DNA of 64,000 nt from Rhodobacterales bacterium HKCCE2091. GTDB lineage: Bacteria > Pseudomonadota > Alphaproteobacteria > Rhodobacterales > Rhodobacteraceae. Position numbers and translations under genes: made by a program. The notes beneath the pieces are model-generated. The model was not told where the DNA came from. It saw only the letters and a program-made list of their open reading frames with translations, and did not search any database. Below are positions 15,674-24,140 of the stretch, piece after piece. Positions within the stretch are counted from its first letter, which is position 1; each line of letters opens with the position of its first letter. The DNA lies in assembly GCA_015689685.1 (NCBI GenBank), contig WVSL01000012.1, forward strand, positions 51,244-115,243, written 5' to 3'.

Positions 15674-16585
15674 TTATCCCCGTTGCGACGGGTGCCAGAA
15701 GGTCACCAGCCGTTCGATCCACGCGATCAGCCCGTAAAGCGCCGAGCCGGCCAGCGCCGACACCGCGATTTCGGCCCACACCATCGGCAGATTCAGCGCC
15801 CCGAAAGAGGTCTTGATGCGGAATCCGATACCGAGGATGGGCGAGCCGAAGAATTCGGCAACGATTGCGCCGATCAGTGCAAGAGTTGAGCAGATCTTCA
15901 ACCCGTTGAAAAAGAAGGGCAAAGCCGCGGGCAGGCGCAGCTTGCGCAGGGTCTGGCCATAGCTGGCCGCGTAGGTGCGCATCAGGTCCCGCTGCATGTG
16001 GTCGCTCGCCTTCAGGCCCTCCAGCATGTTCACCAGCATCGGGAAGAACACCATCACGACCACCACCGCCGCCTTCGACTGCCAGCCGAAGCCGAACCAC
16101 ATCACCAGGATCGGCGCGGTACCGACGATGGGCAGCGCGGCGACGAAGTTGCCGACCGGCTTCAGACCCCGTTGCAGGAACGGCGACCGGTCGATCGCCA
16201 GCGCCGTCAGCACCGCCGCCGCGCAGCCGATCACCAGCCCCGACAGCGCGCCCTTGACGATGGTCTGCACGAAGTCCGCCCACAGGATCGGGATCGACCC
16301 GGCGAATTCCTCCGCGATCATCGTCGGCGGCGGCAGGATCACCGGCGACACCTCGAACAGCCGCACCGCCAGTTCCCACAGCCCGATCAGCGTCAACCCG
16401 AAGATGACGGGCACGAGGAACCGCACCCCCGCCCCGCGCCCTGTCCGCGCGATGAAGGCGTTGAGCCCCCAGGCCGCGAACCAGGCCGCCAGCACCAGCG
16501 CGAGACGCGGGTCGATCAGAAGCGCGGCCAGCACGATCAGGATCCCGAGGCCCGGCAGCAGGAACGGCGCGCGGAGGGCGGTCAT
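15674..16585 (-). CDS. ABC transporter permease (probable pyrimidine importer)
   Basis: A 303-residue inner-membrane permease of the SsuC/TauC/ThiX type (BPD_transp_1). It has hydrophobic segments throughout and the EAA loop that contacts the ATPase, visible as RTYAASYGQTLRKLRLP (about residues 203-219). The N-terminal 60 residues add extra hydrophobic segments compared with short SsuC proteins. It is 26 bp upstream of the substrate-binding protein and follows a second, different permease, so the importer is probably a heterodimer of the two. Confidence 0.88.
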   Translation of the reverse strand: MTALRAPFLLPGLGILIVLAALLIDPRLALVLAAWFAAWGLNAFIARTGRGAGVRFLVPVIFGLTLIGLWELAVRLFEVSPVILPPPTMIAEEFAGSIPILWADFVQTIVKGALSGLVIGCAAAVLTALAIDRSPFLQRGLKPVGNFVAALPIVGTAPILVMWFGFGWQSKAAVVVVMVFFPMLVNMLEGLKASDHMQRDLMRTYAASYGQTLRKLRLPAALPFFFNGLKICSTLALIGAIVAEFFGSPILGIGFRIKTSFGALNLPMVWAEIAVSALAGSALYGLIAWIERLVTFWHPSQRG

Positions 16586-16646
16586 CGCGGCCCTCCGTCA
16601 CGTGTCTCAACCGGATCGCGGGCGATCCGGGAACGGAACGCCCCCC

Positions 16647-17606
16647 TCATCGCGCCAGCCCCATCCGCTTCAGCGTGACCCGCTCCGCCAGCCCGATCAG
16701 CCCGACCAGCAGCGCCGCGCAGATCGCCGCCATGAACAGCGCCGACCAGATCTGGATGGTCTGGCCGTAATAGCTCCCGGTCAGCAGCCGCGCGCCAAGA
16801 CCGAAGCGGGCCCCGGTCGGCAGCTCCGCCACGATGGTCCCCACCAGCGCCGCCGCGACCGACACCTTCAGCGAGGCGAACAGGAACGGCAGCGAGGCCG
16901 GCAGCCGCAGCTTCGCCAGCGTCTGCCCGGCGCTGGCCGAGTAGGTCTTCAGCAGGTCCAGGTCCATCGACGACGGGCTTCTCAGGCCCTTCACCATGCC
17001 GACGACCACGGGGAAAAAGCTCAGGTAGGCCGAAATCAGCGATTTCGGCAGCAGACCCTCGATCCCGACCGCGTTCAGCACCACGATGATCATCGGCGCG
17101 ATCGCCAGGATCGGGATCATCTGGCTCGCGATCGCCCAGGGCATCACGCCCATGTCCATCGCCCGGTTGTGGATGATGCCGACCGCCAGCAGTATCCCCG
17201 CCCCGGTGCCGACGAGAAACCCGAGCAGCGTCGGCGCGAGCGTCTGGTAGGCGTGGAAGACGAGGCTCCGCGGGTTGCCCTGCAACGATCCGCGGCGCTC
17301 GCGCAGCGGCGGCTCCCCCAGCACGGTGGCGCGCAGTTCCTCCGCCACCTGGTGCGGCGCGGGCAGCACCGGGCGTTCCTGGTTGAACACGCCCGACAGG
17401 ATGTCACCGGTGGAAAGATCGGCCTCCGGCCCCGCCCGGTCGATGACCCAGGCGCTGTTGAGCGGGATGCAGGCGAGGTACCAGAGCGTCACGATGGCCA
17501 GCACAACGGCCAGGATCGGCAGCACCGCCCCGCCGGCCGCCCGCGCGGCCGCGCCGATCCCGCCGCCCGCCGCCGTGATGCGGGGCGTGGTGGCGGCCTC
17601 GGTCAT
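16647..17606 (-). CDS. ABC transporter permease, second subunit (probable pyrimidine importer)
   Basis: A 319-residue BPD_transp_1 permease paralogous to its downstream neighbour. The EAA loop is visible as KTYSASAGQTLAKLRLP (about residues 221-237). Residues 50-110 form a hydrophilic insert between the first and second membrane segments that short family members lack; it could be a periplasmic loop. ATG 17606 lies 8 bp after the stop of the small transporter-like gene. It functions with the ATPase (18049-18846) and the binding protein (14664-15647). Confidence 0.88.
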   Translation of the reverse strand: MTEAATTPRITAAGGGIGAAARAAGGAVLPILAVVLAIVTLWYLACIPLNSAWVIDRAGPEADLSTGDILSGVFNQERPVLPAPHQVAEELRATVLGEPPLRERRGSLQGNPRSLVFHAYQTLAPTLLGFLVGTGAGILLAVGIIHNRAMDMGVMPWAIASQMIPILAIAPMIIVVLNAVGIEGLLPKSLISAYLSFFPVVVGMVKGLRSPSSMDLDLLKTYSASAGQTLAKLRLPASLPFLFASLKVSVAAALVGTIVAELPTGARFGLGARLLTGSYYGQTIQIWSALFMAAICAALLVGLIGLAERVTLKRMGLAR

Positions 17607-17613
17607 GGCGCCG

Positions 17614-17946
17614 TCATCCCGGCCGCGCGGGCCAGACGATCAGCGCCACCGCGACGACACCCAGCATCAGCCCCGCCGCCTGCAACGCGCCCGGCCGCTC
17701 GCCAAAGGCGACGATCCCGACGAGGCTCGCGAACAGGAGTTGCAGCACCGCCGACAGCGAGATCGCGACCGCCATCCCGGTCTCGCGCATCAGCCGGACC
17801 ATGATGATGTTGCCGAGGCTGTAGAGAAGCAGGGCCACGATCACGAGCCACAGCTTCGGCGTCGCGACGTAGGACCTGAGGAAAGCACTTGCCGAAAGGA
17901 AGATGGCCATCGCCATCCCGAGCCACGCGAAGAATCCCGCACTCAC
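17614..17946 (-). CDS. Small four-helix transporter-like protein (SMR/EamA type)
   Basis: 110 residues from GTG 17946, which has GGAG nine bases upstream; TTG 17955 is an alternative. Four membrane helices are predicted by eye (about residues 3-20, 28-46, 55-75, 85-105). The layout and the motif LSAVLQLLFASLVGIVAFGE resemble half of a drug/metabolite (EamA) transporter or a small multidrug resistance protein. It sits inside the ABC importer gene set, between ATPase and permease, 8 bp before the latter, so it is co-transcribed. A role as an exporter of a degradation product is possible but unproven. Confidence 0.72.
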   Translation of the reverse strand: MSAGFFAWLGMAMAIFLSASAFLRSYVATPKLWLVIVALLLYSLGNIIMVRLMRETGMAVAISLSAVLQLLFASLVGIVAFGERPGALQAAGLMLGVVAVALIVWPARPG

Positions 17947-17988
17947 CGCCCGCAACTCCGAAGGGGTTAACGCGCGGAAGATACCCGG

Positions 17989-18032
17989 TTTCTACCCGCT
18001 TTCTACCCACTTTCTACCTGCCTTCTACCTGT
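17989..18032. repeat. Four tandem 11-bp repeats (TTTCTACCCGC unit) in an intergenic gap
   Basis: Copies start at 17989, 18000, 18011 and 18022: TTTCTACCCGC, TTTCTACCCAC, TTTCTACCTGC and CTTCTACCTGT. They fill most of the 102-bp gap between the ATPase gene end (18049) and the small transporter-like gene start (17946). The 11-bp period is close to one helical turn, so bound proteins would line up on one DNA face. On the minus strand they read as GGTAGAAAG repeats. Function unknown. Confidence 0.85.
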
Positions 18033-18048
18033 GGCTTTCCGGCACGGG

Positions 18049-18846
18049 TTAATCATCGTAGGCATGCCCCGCCCTCAGCCCCTCGCGCACCCTGTGGGCG
18101 ACCCGCTGGAACTCCGGCGTGTCCCGGATCCCGAGCGGCCGGTCCCGCGGCAGCGGGCTTTCGATGACGTCGGTGATGCGCCCCGGCCGCGGCGACATGA
18201 CGACGATTTTCGTAGACAGATAAACGGCTTCGGGGATCGAATGGGTGACGAAGCCGATGGTCTTCTCCGTCCGCGCCCAGAGCGCCAGGAGCTGTTCGTT
18301 CAGGTGGTCCCGAACGATCTCGTCGAGCGCGCCGAAGGGCTCGTCCATCAGCAGGATCGGCGCGTCGAAGGCCAGCGCCCGCGCGATGCTCGCCCGCTGC
18401 TGCATCCCGCCCGAAAGCTGCCACGGATACTTGCGTCCGAATCCTTCCAGATCAACGAGTTGCAGGACGTTCCTGACACGCTCGTCCTGCTCCGCCCGGC
18501 TGTATCCCATGATCTCCAGCGGCAGCTTGATGTTTTTCTCGATGGTCCGCCAGGGATACAGCCCCGCGGCCTGGAAAACGTAGCCGTAGGAACGGTTTAG
18601 ACGCGCCTCCTCGGGGGTCATCCCGTTCACCGCGACGCTGCCGCCGGTCGGCGTTTCCAGCGCCGCGACGACCCGCAGGAACGTCGTCTTCCCGCAGCCC
18701 GACGGCCCGATGAAGCTGACGAACTCGCCCTTTCCGATGGAAAGATCCACGTCCTTCAGCGCGTGCACCGGCCCGTCCGCGGTCTGGAACACGAGGTTCA
18801 GACCCCGCGCCTCGATCACCGCCCCGGCCGTCTCCGTTCCGGTCAT
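18049..18846 (-). CDS. ABC transporter ATP-binding protein (probable pyrimidine importer)
   Basis: 265 residues from ATG 18846; GTG 18876, overlapping the upstream stop, would add ten residues. All ABC ATPase motifs are present: Walker A GPSGCGKT (47-54), Q-loop Gln92, signature LSGGMQQ (144-150), Walker B ILLMDEP (164-170) and the switch histidine in FVTHSIPEA. It belongs to the SsuB/TauB/ThiZ group that energises NMT1/THI5-type importers. It pairs with the two permeases downstream, from which it is separated by the 11-bp repeat array and the small transporter-like gene. Confidence 0.9.
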   Translation of the reverse strand: MTGTETAGAVIEARGLNLVFQTADGPVHALKDVDLSIGKGEFVSFIGPSGCGKTTFLRVVAALETPTGGSVAVNGMTPEEARLNRSYGYVFQAAGLYPWRTIEKNIKLPLEIMGYSRAEQDERVRNVLQLVDLEGFGRKYPWQLSGGMQQRASIARALAFDAPILLMDEPFGALDEIVRDHLNEQLLALWARTEKTIGFVTHSIPEAVYLSTKIVVMSPRPGRITDVIESPLPRDRPLGIRDTPEFQRVAHRVREGLRAGHAYDD

Positions 18847-18868
18847 TGTCGACTCGACCACCCCCGTC

Positions 18869-19345
18869 TCAACCACGCCGCAGCACCCGTTCCAGCCCGT
18901 ACCCTAGCACGCCGATGACGGCCCCCGGCCCGGCCGCGACGGCGCCGAAAGTCCCCCAGTTTCCGGGGGTTTGCGGCAGGTTTCCGGACGCGAAGACCAT
19001 GCTCATGAATCCTCCGATCGCCCAGAGAACGACGAAGCCGAACAGCCAGAACCGGCGGGCCAGCGCCATCCCGCCCCGCACGAGCAGGAACGCCGGGAAG
19101 GCACAGACCGCGCTGATGAGCATGAACAGCGGGGCCGTCGCGACGGCCTCCGCCATGCCCCCGGCCGCCGGCCCGTCCGCGAACACCACGTTGATCCCGA
19201 GCGCCAGCCACGCGCCGAGCAGGACGCTGCAGACGGCGTAGGACAGGACCGCGATGGCGATCCCGGCCAACCGGCCCGGTACCGAGGTCTCGACCTCCGG
19301 CTCCGCGCCGCCGTAGAGCGCTTCCCTGAACCGCGCGTTGTCCAT
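18869..19345 (-). CDS. Membrane protein of unknown function in the pyrimidine operon
   Basis: 158 residues from ATG 19345, which overlaps the dihydropyrimidinase stop by one base (TGATG). Four membrane segments are visible (about residues 25-50, 65-85, 92-110 and 130-150), with a short cytoplasmic N-terminus (MDNARFREALYGG). The tight coupling to dihydropyrimidinase and the ABC ATPase implies co-expression. No family recognised. Confidence 0.75.
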   Translation of the reverse strand: MDNARFREALYGGAEPEVETSVPGRLAGIAIAVLSYAVCSVLLGAWLALGINVVFADGPAAGGMAEAVATAPLFMLISAVCAFPAFLLVRGGMALARRFWLFGFVVLWAIGGFMSMVFASGNLPQTPGNWGTFGAVAAGPGAVIGVLGYGLERVLRRG

Positions 19346-20805
19346 CAGATCCCGGCCGGGATGTTCATCGGATCCCGCTCCACCTTGCGGGGCGAGTTCA
19401 GATCCTTCCACTTCGACAAGGCCTTGGCGGCCGAACCGAAGGCCGGGCGCGGTACGAAGCGGCCCCGCCCCGGCTGCGGCTGGCTGTTCTGGCCCCAGGC
19501 CCAGATCACGTCGCCGCGGCTGAGCGTGTAGCGCGCCTGCGCCGTCACCTCGAGCCCCTCCCAGACGGAGTAGTCGGCCACCGATTTCTGGTTCGACGCG
19601 CTCAGCGTCTTGGACTGCTTCGGATCCCAGACCACCACGTCGGCGTCCGCCCCGGGCACCAGCGCGCCCTTCTTCGGGTAGACGTTCAGGATCTTGGCGA
19701 TGTTGGTCGAGGTCACGGCGACGAATTCCTCCGGCGTCAGGCGGCCGGTCTCCACCCCGAAGGTCCAGAGCACCGCAAGCCGTTCCTCCAGCCCGCCGGT
19801 CCCGTTCGGGATCGTGCGAAAATCCTTCAATCCCATGCGCTTCTGTTCCGTCGTGAAGACGGCATGGTCGGTCGCGACGACCTGGAGCGACCCCGCGGCG
19901 AGCCCGTTCCAGAGCCCGTCCTGGTGTTCCTTCGACCGGAACGGCGGCGACATCACCCGCTGCGCCGCGTGCTCCCAGTCCTTCGACAGGTACTCGCTAT
20001 CATCGAGGATCAGGAACTGCGCCAGCGGCTCGCCGTAGACCCGCATCCCCTTCTGCCGCGCCCGCCGGATAGCCTCGTGCGACTGCTCGCAGGAGACGTG
20101 GACGACGTAGAGCGGCGTGCCGACGGCATCGGCGATCATGATGGCGCGGTTGGTCGCCTCGCCCTCAACCTCCGGCGGGCGGCTCAGCGCGTGGCCTTCC
20201 GGCCCGGTGATGCCGAGTTCGATCATCTTCTTCTGGAGCAGGTCGACCACGTCGCCGTTCTCCGCGTGGACCATCGGCAGCGCGCCGAGTTCCTTGCAGC
20301 GGGCGAAGGAGGCGAACATCTCGTCATCCTCCACCATCAGCGCGCCCTTGTAGGCCATGAAGTGCTTGAACGAGTTGACGCCCATGTCGACGGCGTCCTT
20401 CATCTCGTTGAAGATCGTTTCATTCCAGCCGGTTATCGCCATGTGATAGCCGATGTCGGAACAGATCTGCGGGGCCGACTTGCGGTGCCACTCCTCGATC
20501 GCGTTCTTGATCGAGCCGTCCTCGCCCGGCAGGCAGAAGTCGACCAGCATGGTCGTGCCGCCCGCCGCCGCGGCCCAGGTTCCGCTCTCGAAGGTTTCCG
20601 CCGCCGTGGTGCCCATGAAGGGCATTTCCAGGTGCGTGTGCGGGTCGATCCCGCCCGGGATCACGTAGGCCTCGGAGGCGTCGATCACCTCGTCGCCCTT
20701 CAGGTTCTCGCCGATCTCGGCGATCTGCTCGCCCTCGACCAGGATATCGGCCTTGAACTGGCGGTCGGCGGTGACGATCGTTCCGCCCTTGATGACCTTG
20801 CTCAT
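19345..20805 (-). CDS. hydA: Dihydropyrimidinase
   Basis: A 486-residue cyclic amidohydrolase that opens dihydrouracil or dihydrothymine to N-carbamoyl-beta-amino acids, step two of reductive pyrimidine degradation. The binuclear zinc site is complete: His56 and His58 (DPHTHLEMPF), the carboxylated Lys153 (FMAYKG), His180 (MVHAENGD), His236 (VVHVSCEQS) and Asp313 (ATDHAVF). Length is typical. Its neighbours are an N-carbamoyl-amino acid hydrolase and a beta-amino acid transaminase upstream and an ABC importer downstream. Hydantoins are possible alternative substrates, but preT/preA nearby favour dihydropyrimidines. Confidence 0.95.
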   Translation of the reverse strand: MSKVIKGGTIVTADRQFKADILVEGEQIAEIGENLKGDEVIDASEAYVIPGGIDPHTHLEMPFMGTTAAETFESGTWAAAAGGTTMLVDFCLPGEDGSIKNAIEEWHRKSAPQICSDIGYHMAITGWNETIFNEMKDAVDMGVNSFKHFMAYKGALMVEDDEMFASFARCKELGALPMVHAENGDVVDLLQKKMIELGITGPEGHALSRPPEVEGEATNRAIMIADAVGTPLYVVHVSCEQSHEAIRRARQKGMRVYGEPLAQFLILDDSEYLSKDWEHAAQRVMSPPFRSKEHQDGLWNGLAAGSLQVVATDHAVFTTEQKRMGLKDFRTIPNGTGGLEERLAVLWTFGVETGRLTPEEFVAVTSTNIAKILNVYPKKGALVPGADADVVVWDPKQSKTLSASNQKSVADYSVWEGLEVTAQARYTLSRGDVIWAWGQNSQPQPGRGRFVPRPAFGSAAKALSKWKDLNSPRKVERDPMNIPAGI

Positions 20806-20809
20806 CGCG

Positions 20810-21028
20810 TCACTCCTCTAGGTATTCCTGACGTTCGGCGGCGGAGAGGGGCGCGGTGATCCACGCCCCGTCATGCCGCGACCTGTCCGCCTTCCATCCC
20901 ACGGGCACCCCGTCCATCGACATCCCGGGCGCGAAGTCCTCGAAGGCGCAGACGTGCAGGAGCGGCCGCCCGCGGCGGAGAACATGGCCGCACAAGATGC
21001 CCGGCTCTGCCCCGTGCGCATGGGTCAC
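20810..21028 (-). CDS. Small uncharacterised protein (72 residues)
   Basis: GTG 21028 has GGAGA about seven bases upstream, and the frame ends 4 bp before the dihydropyrimidinase start, in the same operon. There is no in-frame ATG of sensible position. The product is soluble, with two cysteines (ILCGHVL and HVCAFED), a DFAPGMSMDG segment and an acidic C-terminus (AERQEYLEE). I do not recognise the family. The gene call rests on the ribosome binding site, the spacing and the absence of a better use for this stretch. Confidence 0.55.
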   Translation of the reverse strand: MTHAHGAEPGILCGHVLRRGRPLLHVCAFEDFAPGMSMDGVPVGWKADRSRHDGAWITAPLSAAERQEYLEE

Positions 21029-21078
21029 GGGCGCGTCTCCGGCGATGGCGGGCGGGTCCGGGCGGGCGCGCTCATCGC

Positions 21079-21330
21079 TCAGCTCCCCCGGCAGATCATC
21101 CGCCCATCGCGGGTTTCGAGCGGAATGTAGGTGGCTTCGACCGGCCCCTCGTAGAGCCACCAGTAGCAGCCGTCGGACTGGACCCGGACGGTGGCGAGGT
21201 CCTGGTTCGGCGCGACAACCGCGAGCACGTCTTCGCTCAGCTCGATCGGGCCGTCCTGGTAAGGTGCGCCGACGCAGGCGGAAAGCGACAGAAGCCCCGC
21301 GATTCCAAAGAGTTTCGTTGCGATCTTCAT
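21079..21330 (-). CDS. Small lipoprotein (83 residues)
   Basis: ATG 21330 overlaps the stop of the N-carbamoyl hydrolase (ATGA). The product has a lipoprotein signal with lipobox LSLSAC and Cys19 as the lipidation site. Two further cysteines, in SDGCYWWLYEGPVE (Cys54) and RMICRGS (Cys80), could form a disulfide. The mature part is about 65 residues of probable beta structure. No known family name. Its position between two catabolic enzymes of the pyrimidine pathway implies co-expression, with an unknown envelope role. Confidence 0.75.
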   Translation of the reverse strand: MKIATKLFGIAGLLSLSACVGAPYQDGPIELSEDVLAVVAPNQDLATVRVQSDGCYWWLYEGPVEATYIPLETRDGRMICRGS

Positions 21331-22577
21331 TCCACGATCTCCGCTGTTTCGACGACCGCGTGGAACAGGACATCGGTTCCCGCGCGGGCCCATTCGGGGC
21401 TGATTTCCTCGGCTTCGTGGTGGCTCAGCCCGTCTACGCAAGGGCACATGACCATCGCGGTCGGCGCCACGTCGTTGATCCAGCAGGCGTCGTGCCCGGC
21501 CCCCGAGACGATGTCCATGTGGCTGTAGCCGAGCCGTTCCGCCGCCTCGCGGATGGTGTTCACGCAGCCCTCGTCGAAGGCCGGCGGCTCGAACTGGCCG
21601 GAAATCGTGTGTTCGAACGTCACCCCGATCTCTTCGCAGATGCCCGGCGCGCGCTCGTAGAGCTCGGCTTCCATCGCGTGCAGCTTGGCCGGGTCGGGCG
21701 AGCGGAAGTCGATGGTGAACACCACCTTACCCGGGATCACGTTGCGGCTGTTGGGGTAGACGTCGATATGGCCGATGGCGCCCACGGCGTTCGGCTGGTG
21801 CTTCATCGCGATCTCGTGGACCAGCTCCGTCACCAGCGCGAGCCCCCGGCCGGCATTCTTGCGCATGTGCATCGGCGTGGAGCCGGTGTGGCTGTCCTTG
21901 CCGGTGATCGTGCACTCGATCCAGCGCAGGCCCTGGCCGTGGGTGACGACGCCGATATCCTTGCCCTCGGCCTCCAGGATCGGGCCCTGCTCGATGTGCA
22001 GCTCGAACAGCGCGTGGATGCGGCGGTCGCCGACCTTTTCCTCGCCCTTCCAGCCGATCCGTTCCAGTTCGTCCCCGAATTTCAGGCCCTTGGCGTCCAC
22101 GCGGTCATAGGCCCAGTCAAGCTGGTGCTTGCCCGCGAAGACGCCCGAGGCCAGCATCGCCGGGGCAAACCGCGTGCCCTCCTCGTTGGTCCAGTTGACC
22201 ACGACGATCGGGTGCCTGGTCTTGATCCCGAGGTCGTTCAGCGTCCGCACCACCTCCAGCCCGCCGAGCACGCCGAGCACGCCGTCGTACTTGCCCCCCG
22301 TCGGCTGCGTGTCGAGGTGGCTGCCGACATAGACCGGCGCCGCGTCCGGGTCGGTGCCGGGGCGGGTCGCGAACATGTTGCCGATCTGGTCGACCCCCAT
22401 CTCGCACCCGGCGTCCTCGCACCACTTCCGGAACAGCGCGCGTCCCTCGGCGTCTTCGTCGGTGAGCGTCTGGCGGTTGTTTCCACCGGCAACACCGGGT
22501 CCGATCTTCGCCATTTCCATCAGCGAGTCCCAGAGACGCTCGCCGTTTATCCGCAGGTTCTCGCCGGGTGCCGGCAT
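21327..22577 (-). CDS. N-carbamoyl-amino acid hydrolase (beta-ureidopropionase-type), M20 family
   Basis: A 416-residue zinc-dependent amidohydrolase of the AllC/HyuC/AmaB group. Metal ligands are visible: His87 (GSHLDT), Asp98 (GKYDGV), Glu132/Glu133 (WTNEEGTRF), His194 (ELHIEQGP) and a C-terminal histidine in LSHHEAEE. The dimerisation domain lies between about 210 and 330. Next to dihydropyrimidinase, the most likely reaction is hydrolysis of N-carbamoyl-beta-alanine to beta-alanine, CO2 and ammonia, step three of the pathway. Allantoate amidohydrolase is a related alternative; the neighbours argue against it. Confidence 0.9.
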   Translation of the reverse strand: MPAPGENLRINGERLWDSLMEMAKIGPGVAGGNNRQTLTDEDAEGRALFRKWCEDAGCEMGVDQIGNMFATRPGTDPDAAPVYVGSHLDTQPTGGKYDGVLGVLGGLEVVRTLNDLGIKTRHPIVVVNWTNEEGTRFAPAMLASGVFAGKHQLDWAYDRVDAKGLKFGDELERIGWKGEEKVGDRRIHALFELHIEQGPILEAEGKDIGVVTHGQGLRWIECTITGKDSHTGSTPMHMRKNAGRGLALVTELVHEIAMKHQPNAVGAIGHIDVYPNSRNVIPGKVVFTIDFRSPDPAKLHAMEAELYERAPGICEEIGVTFEHTISGQFEPPAFDEGCVNTIREAAERLGYSHMDIVSGAGHDACWINDVAPTAMVMCPCVDGLSHHEAEEISPEWARAGTDVLFHAVVETAEIVE

Positions 22578-22605
22578 CCGTTTCTCCCCGTCTTCCAGTT
22601 CGCGC

Positions 22606-23934
22606 TCAGTGCAGCGCCTTCAGCACGTCCCCGAGCGTGCCGATGAGTTCGTCGATGTGGCTCTTCTCGATGATGAGCGGCGGCGACATCGCGATGATGT
22701 CCCCGGTGGTCCGGATCAGGACGCCCTTCTCGTAGCAGTCGAGGAAGGCCTGGAAGGCGCGCTTGGTCGGCTGGCCCGGGATCGGTTCCAGTTCCACCGC
22801 GCCGATCAGGCCCATGTTCCGGATGTCGATGACATGCGGGTGGTCCTTCAGCGAATGCAGCGCCTCCTGCCAGTAGGGCGCGAGTTCGGCGGCCCGCTGG
22901 AACAGCCCTTCCTCGCGATAGGTTTCCAGCGTCGCGAGCCCCGCGGCGGCGGCGATCGGGTTGCCGGAATAGGTATAGCCGTGGAACAGCTCGATCGCCT
23001 CCGGCGGACCCTGCATGAAGGCGTCGTGGATTTCCGACGTGGCCAGCACCGCGCCCATCGGGATCACCCCGTTGGTCAGCCCCTTGGCGCAGGTGATCAT
23101 GTCCGGCATCACCCCGAAATGCTCGGCCGCGAAGCTCGATCCGAGACGACCGAAGCCGGTGATGACCTCGTCGAAGATCAGAAGGATGCCGTGCTTGCGG
23201 GTGATTTCCCGAAGCCGTTCCAGGTAGCCCTTGGGCGGCAGCAGTACGCCGGTCGAGCCCGCCATCGGCTCCACGATCACGGCGGCGATGGTTTCCGGCC
23301 CGTGCAGCGCGACGATCTTTTCCAGCTCGTCGGCCAGGTGCGCGCCGTGCTGCGGCTGCCCCTTGGTGAAGGCGTTCTCCTTCGGCAGGTGCGTCGCCGG
23401 AAGGTGATCCACCCCGGTCAGGAGCGAGCCGAAGAACTTGCGGTTGTTCACGATCCCGCCGACCGAGATGCCGCCGAAATTGACGCCGTGATAGCCGCGC
23501 TCGCGGCCGATTAGCCGGGTCCGCGTGCCCTGCCCGATCGCGCGCTGGTAGGCAATCGCGATCTTCAGCGCGGTCTCGACGCTTTCCGACCCGGAATTGG
23601 TGTAGAAGACGTGCTGGAACGGATCCGGCGCCATGTCGCGCAGGCGGTTGGCCAGTTCGAACGCCTTCGGATGCCCCATCTGGAAGGCCGGCGCGTAGTC
23701 GAGTTCCGCCGCCTGCGCCTGGATCGCCTCGACGATCTTTGGGCGCTTGTGCCCGGCGTTGCAGCACCAGAGCCCCGCGGTGCCGTCGAGCACCTGGCGG
23801 CCGTCCGCGGTGGTGTAGTGCATCCCCTCTGCCGAGACGAACATGCGCGGGGCCTGCTTGAACTGCCGGTTCGCGGTGAACGGCATCCAGAAGGCGGACA
23901 GATCGTTGGGGACCGGGTTGCGGTCGAGTGCCAT
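22606..23934 (-). CDS. Class III aminotransferase, probable beta-alanine:pyruvate transaminase
   Basis: A 442-residue PLP enzyme of the omega-amino acid transaminase family. PLP motifs are NSGSESVETALK (113-124), GRERGYHG (143-150), FDEVITGFGR (254-263) with Asp255, and the Schiff-base Lys284 in CAKGLTNG. The N-terminal FWMPFTANRQFK segment is typical of beta-alanine:pyruvate transaminases. It is the first gene of the operon and would convert beta-alanine (or 3-aminoisobutyrate) to a semialdehyde. The start is 43 bp from the RutR-like operator. Confidence 0.9.
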   Translation of the reverse strand: MALDRNPVPNDLSAFWMPFTANRQFKQAPRMFVSAEGMHYTTADGRQVLDGTAGLWCCNAGHKRPKIVEAIQAQAAELDYAPAFQMGHPKAFELANRLRDMAPDPFQHVFYTNSGSESVETALKIAIAYQRAIGQGTRTRLIGRERGYHGVNFGGISVGGIVNNRKFFGSLLTGVDHLPATHLPKENAFTKGQPQHGAHLADELEKIVALHGPETIAAVIVEPMAGSTGVLLPPKGYLERLREITRKHGILLIFDEVITGFGRLGSSFAAEHFGVMPDMITCAKGLTNGVIPMGAVLATSEIHDAFMQGPPEAIELFHGYTYSGNPIAAAAGLATLETYREEGLFQRAAELAPYWQEALHSLKDHPHVIDIRNMGLIGAVELEPIPGQPTKRAFQAFLDCYEKGVLIRTTGDIIAMSPPLIIEKSHIDELIGTLGDVLKALH

Positions 23935-23976
23935 TGGAAAACCCCCTAGCGGCTTCGCGTCCGTCGGCTCGGATTT

Positions 23977-23992
23977 CTGACCATGCGGTCAG
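23977..23992. promoter_or_regulatory. RutR-type operator, 16-bp palindrome
   Basis: CTGACCATGCGGTCAG lies between rutR (+) and the transaminase-led operon (-). It has two CTGACC/GGTCAG arms around a 4-base centre. Compared with the E. coli RutR consensus TTGACCAnnTGGTCAA, 11 of 14 defined positions match with identical spacing. Flanking TTT and AAA extend the dyad on the outside. It is the obvious candidate for control of both divergent units. Confidence 0.7.
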
Positions 23993-24140
23993 GAAAGACT
24001 CAAGGAGACCGACCGGGACCTCCCCCGGATTGAACGACAGCGACTGCCCGTTCGCAAGGCAAATGATCGGAAATGCTCATGGTTTCGGCGGATCGTGGAC
24101 GGCGCTTGCAGAGCGGAATCCTTTCCGCCAGTCTCGTCTC

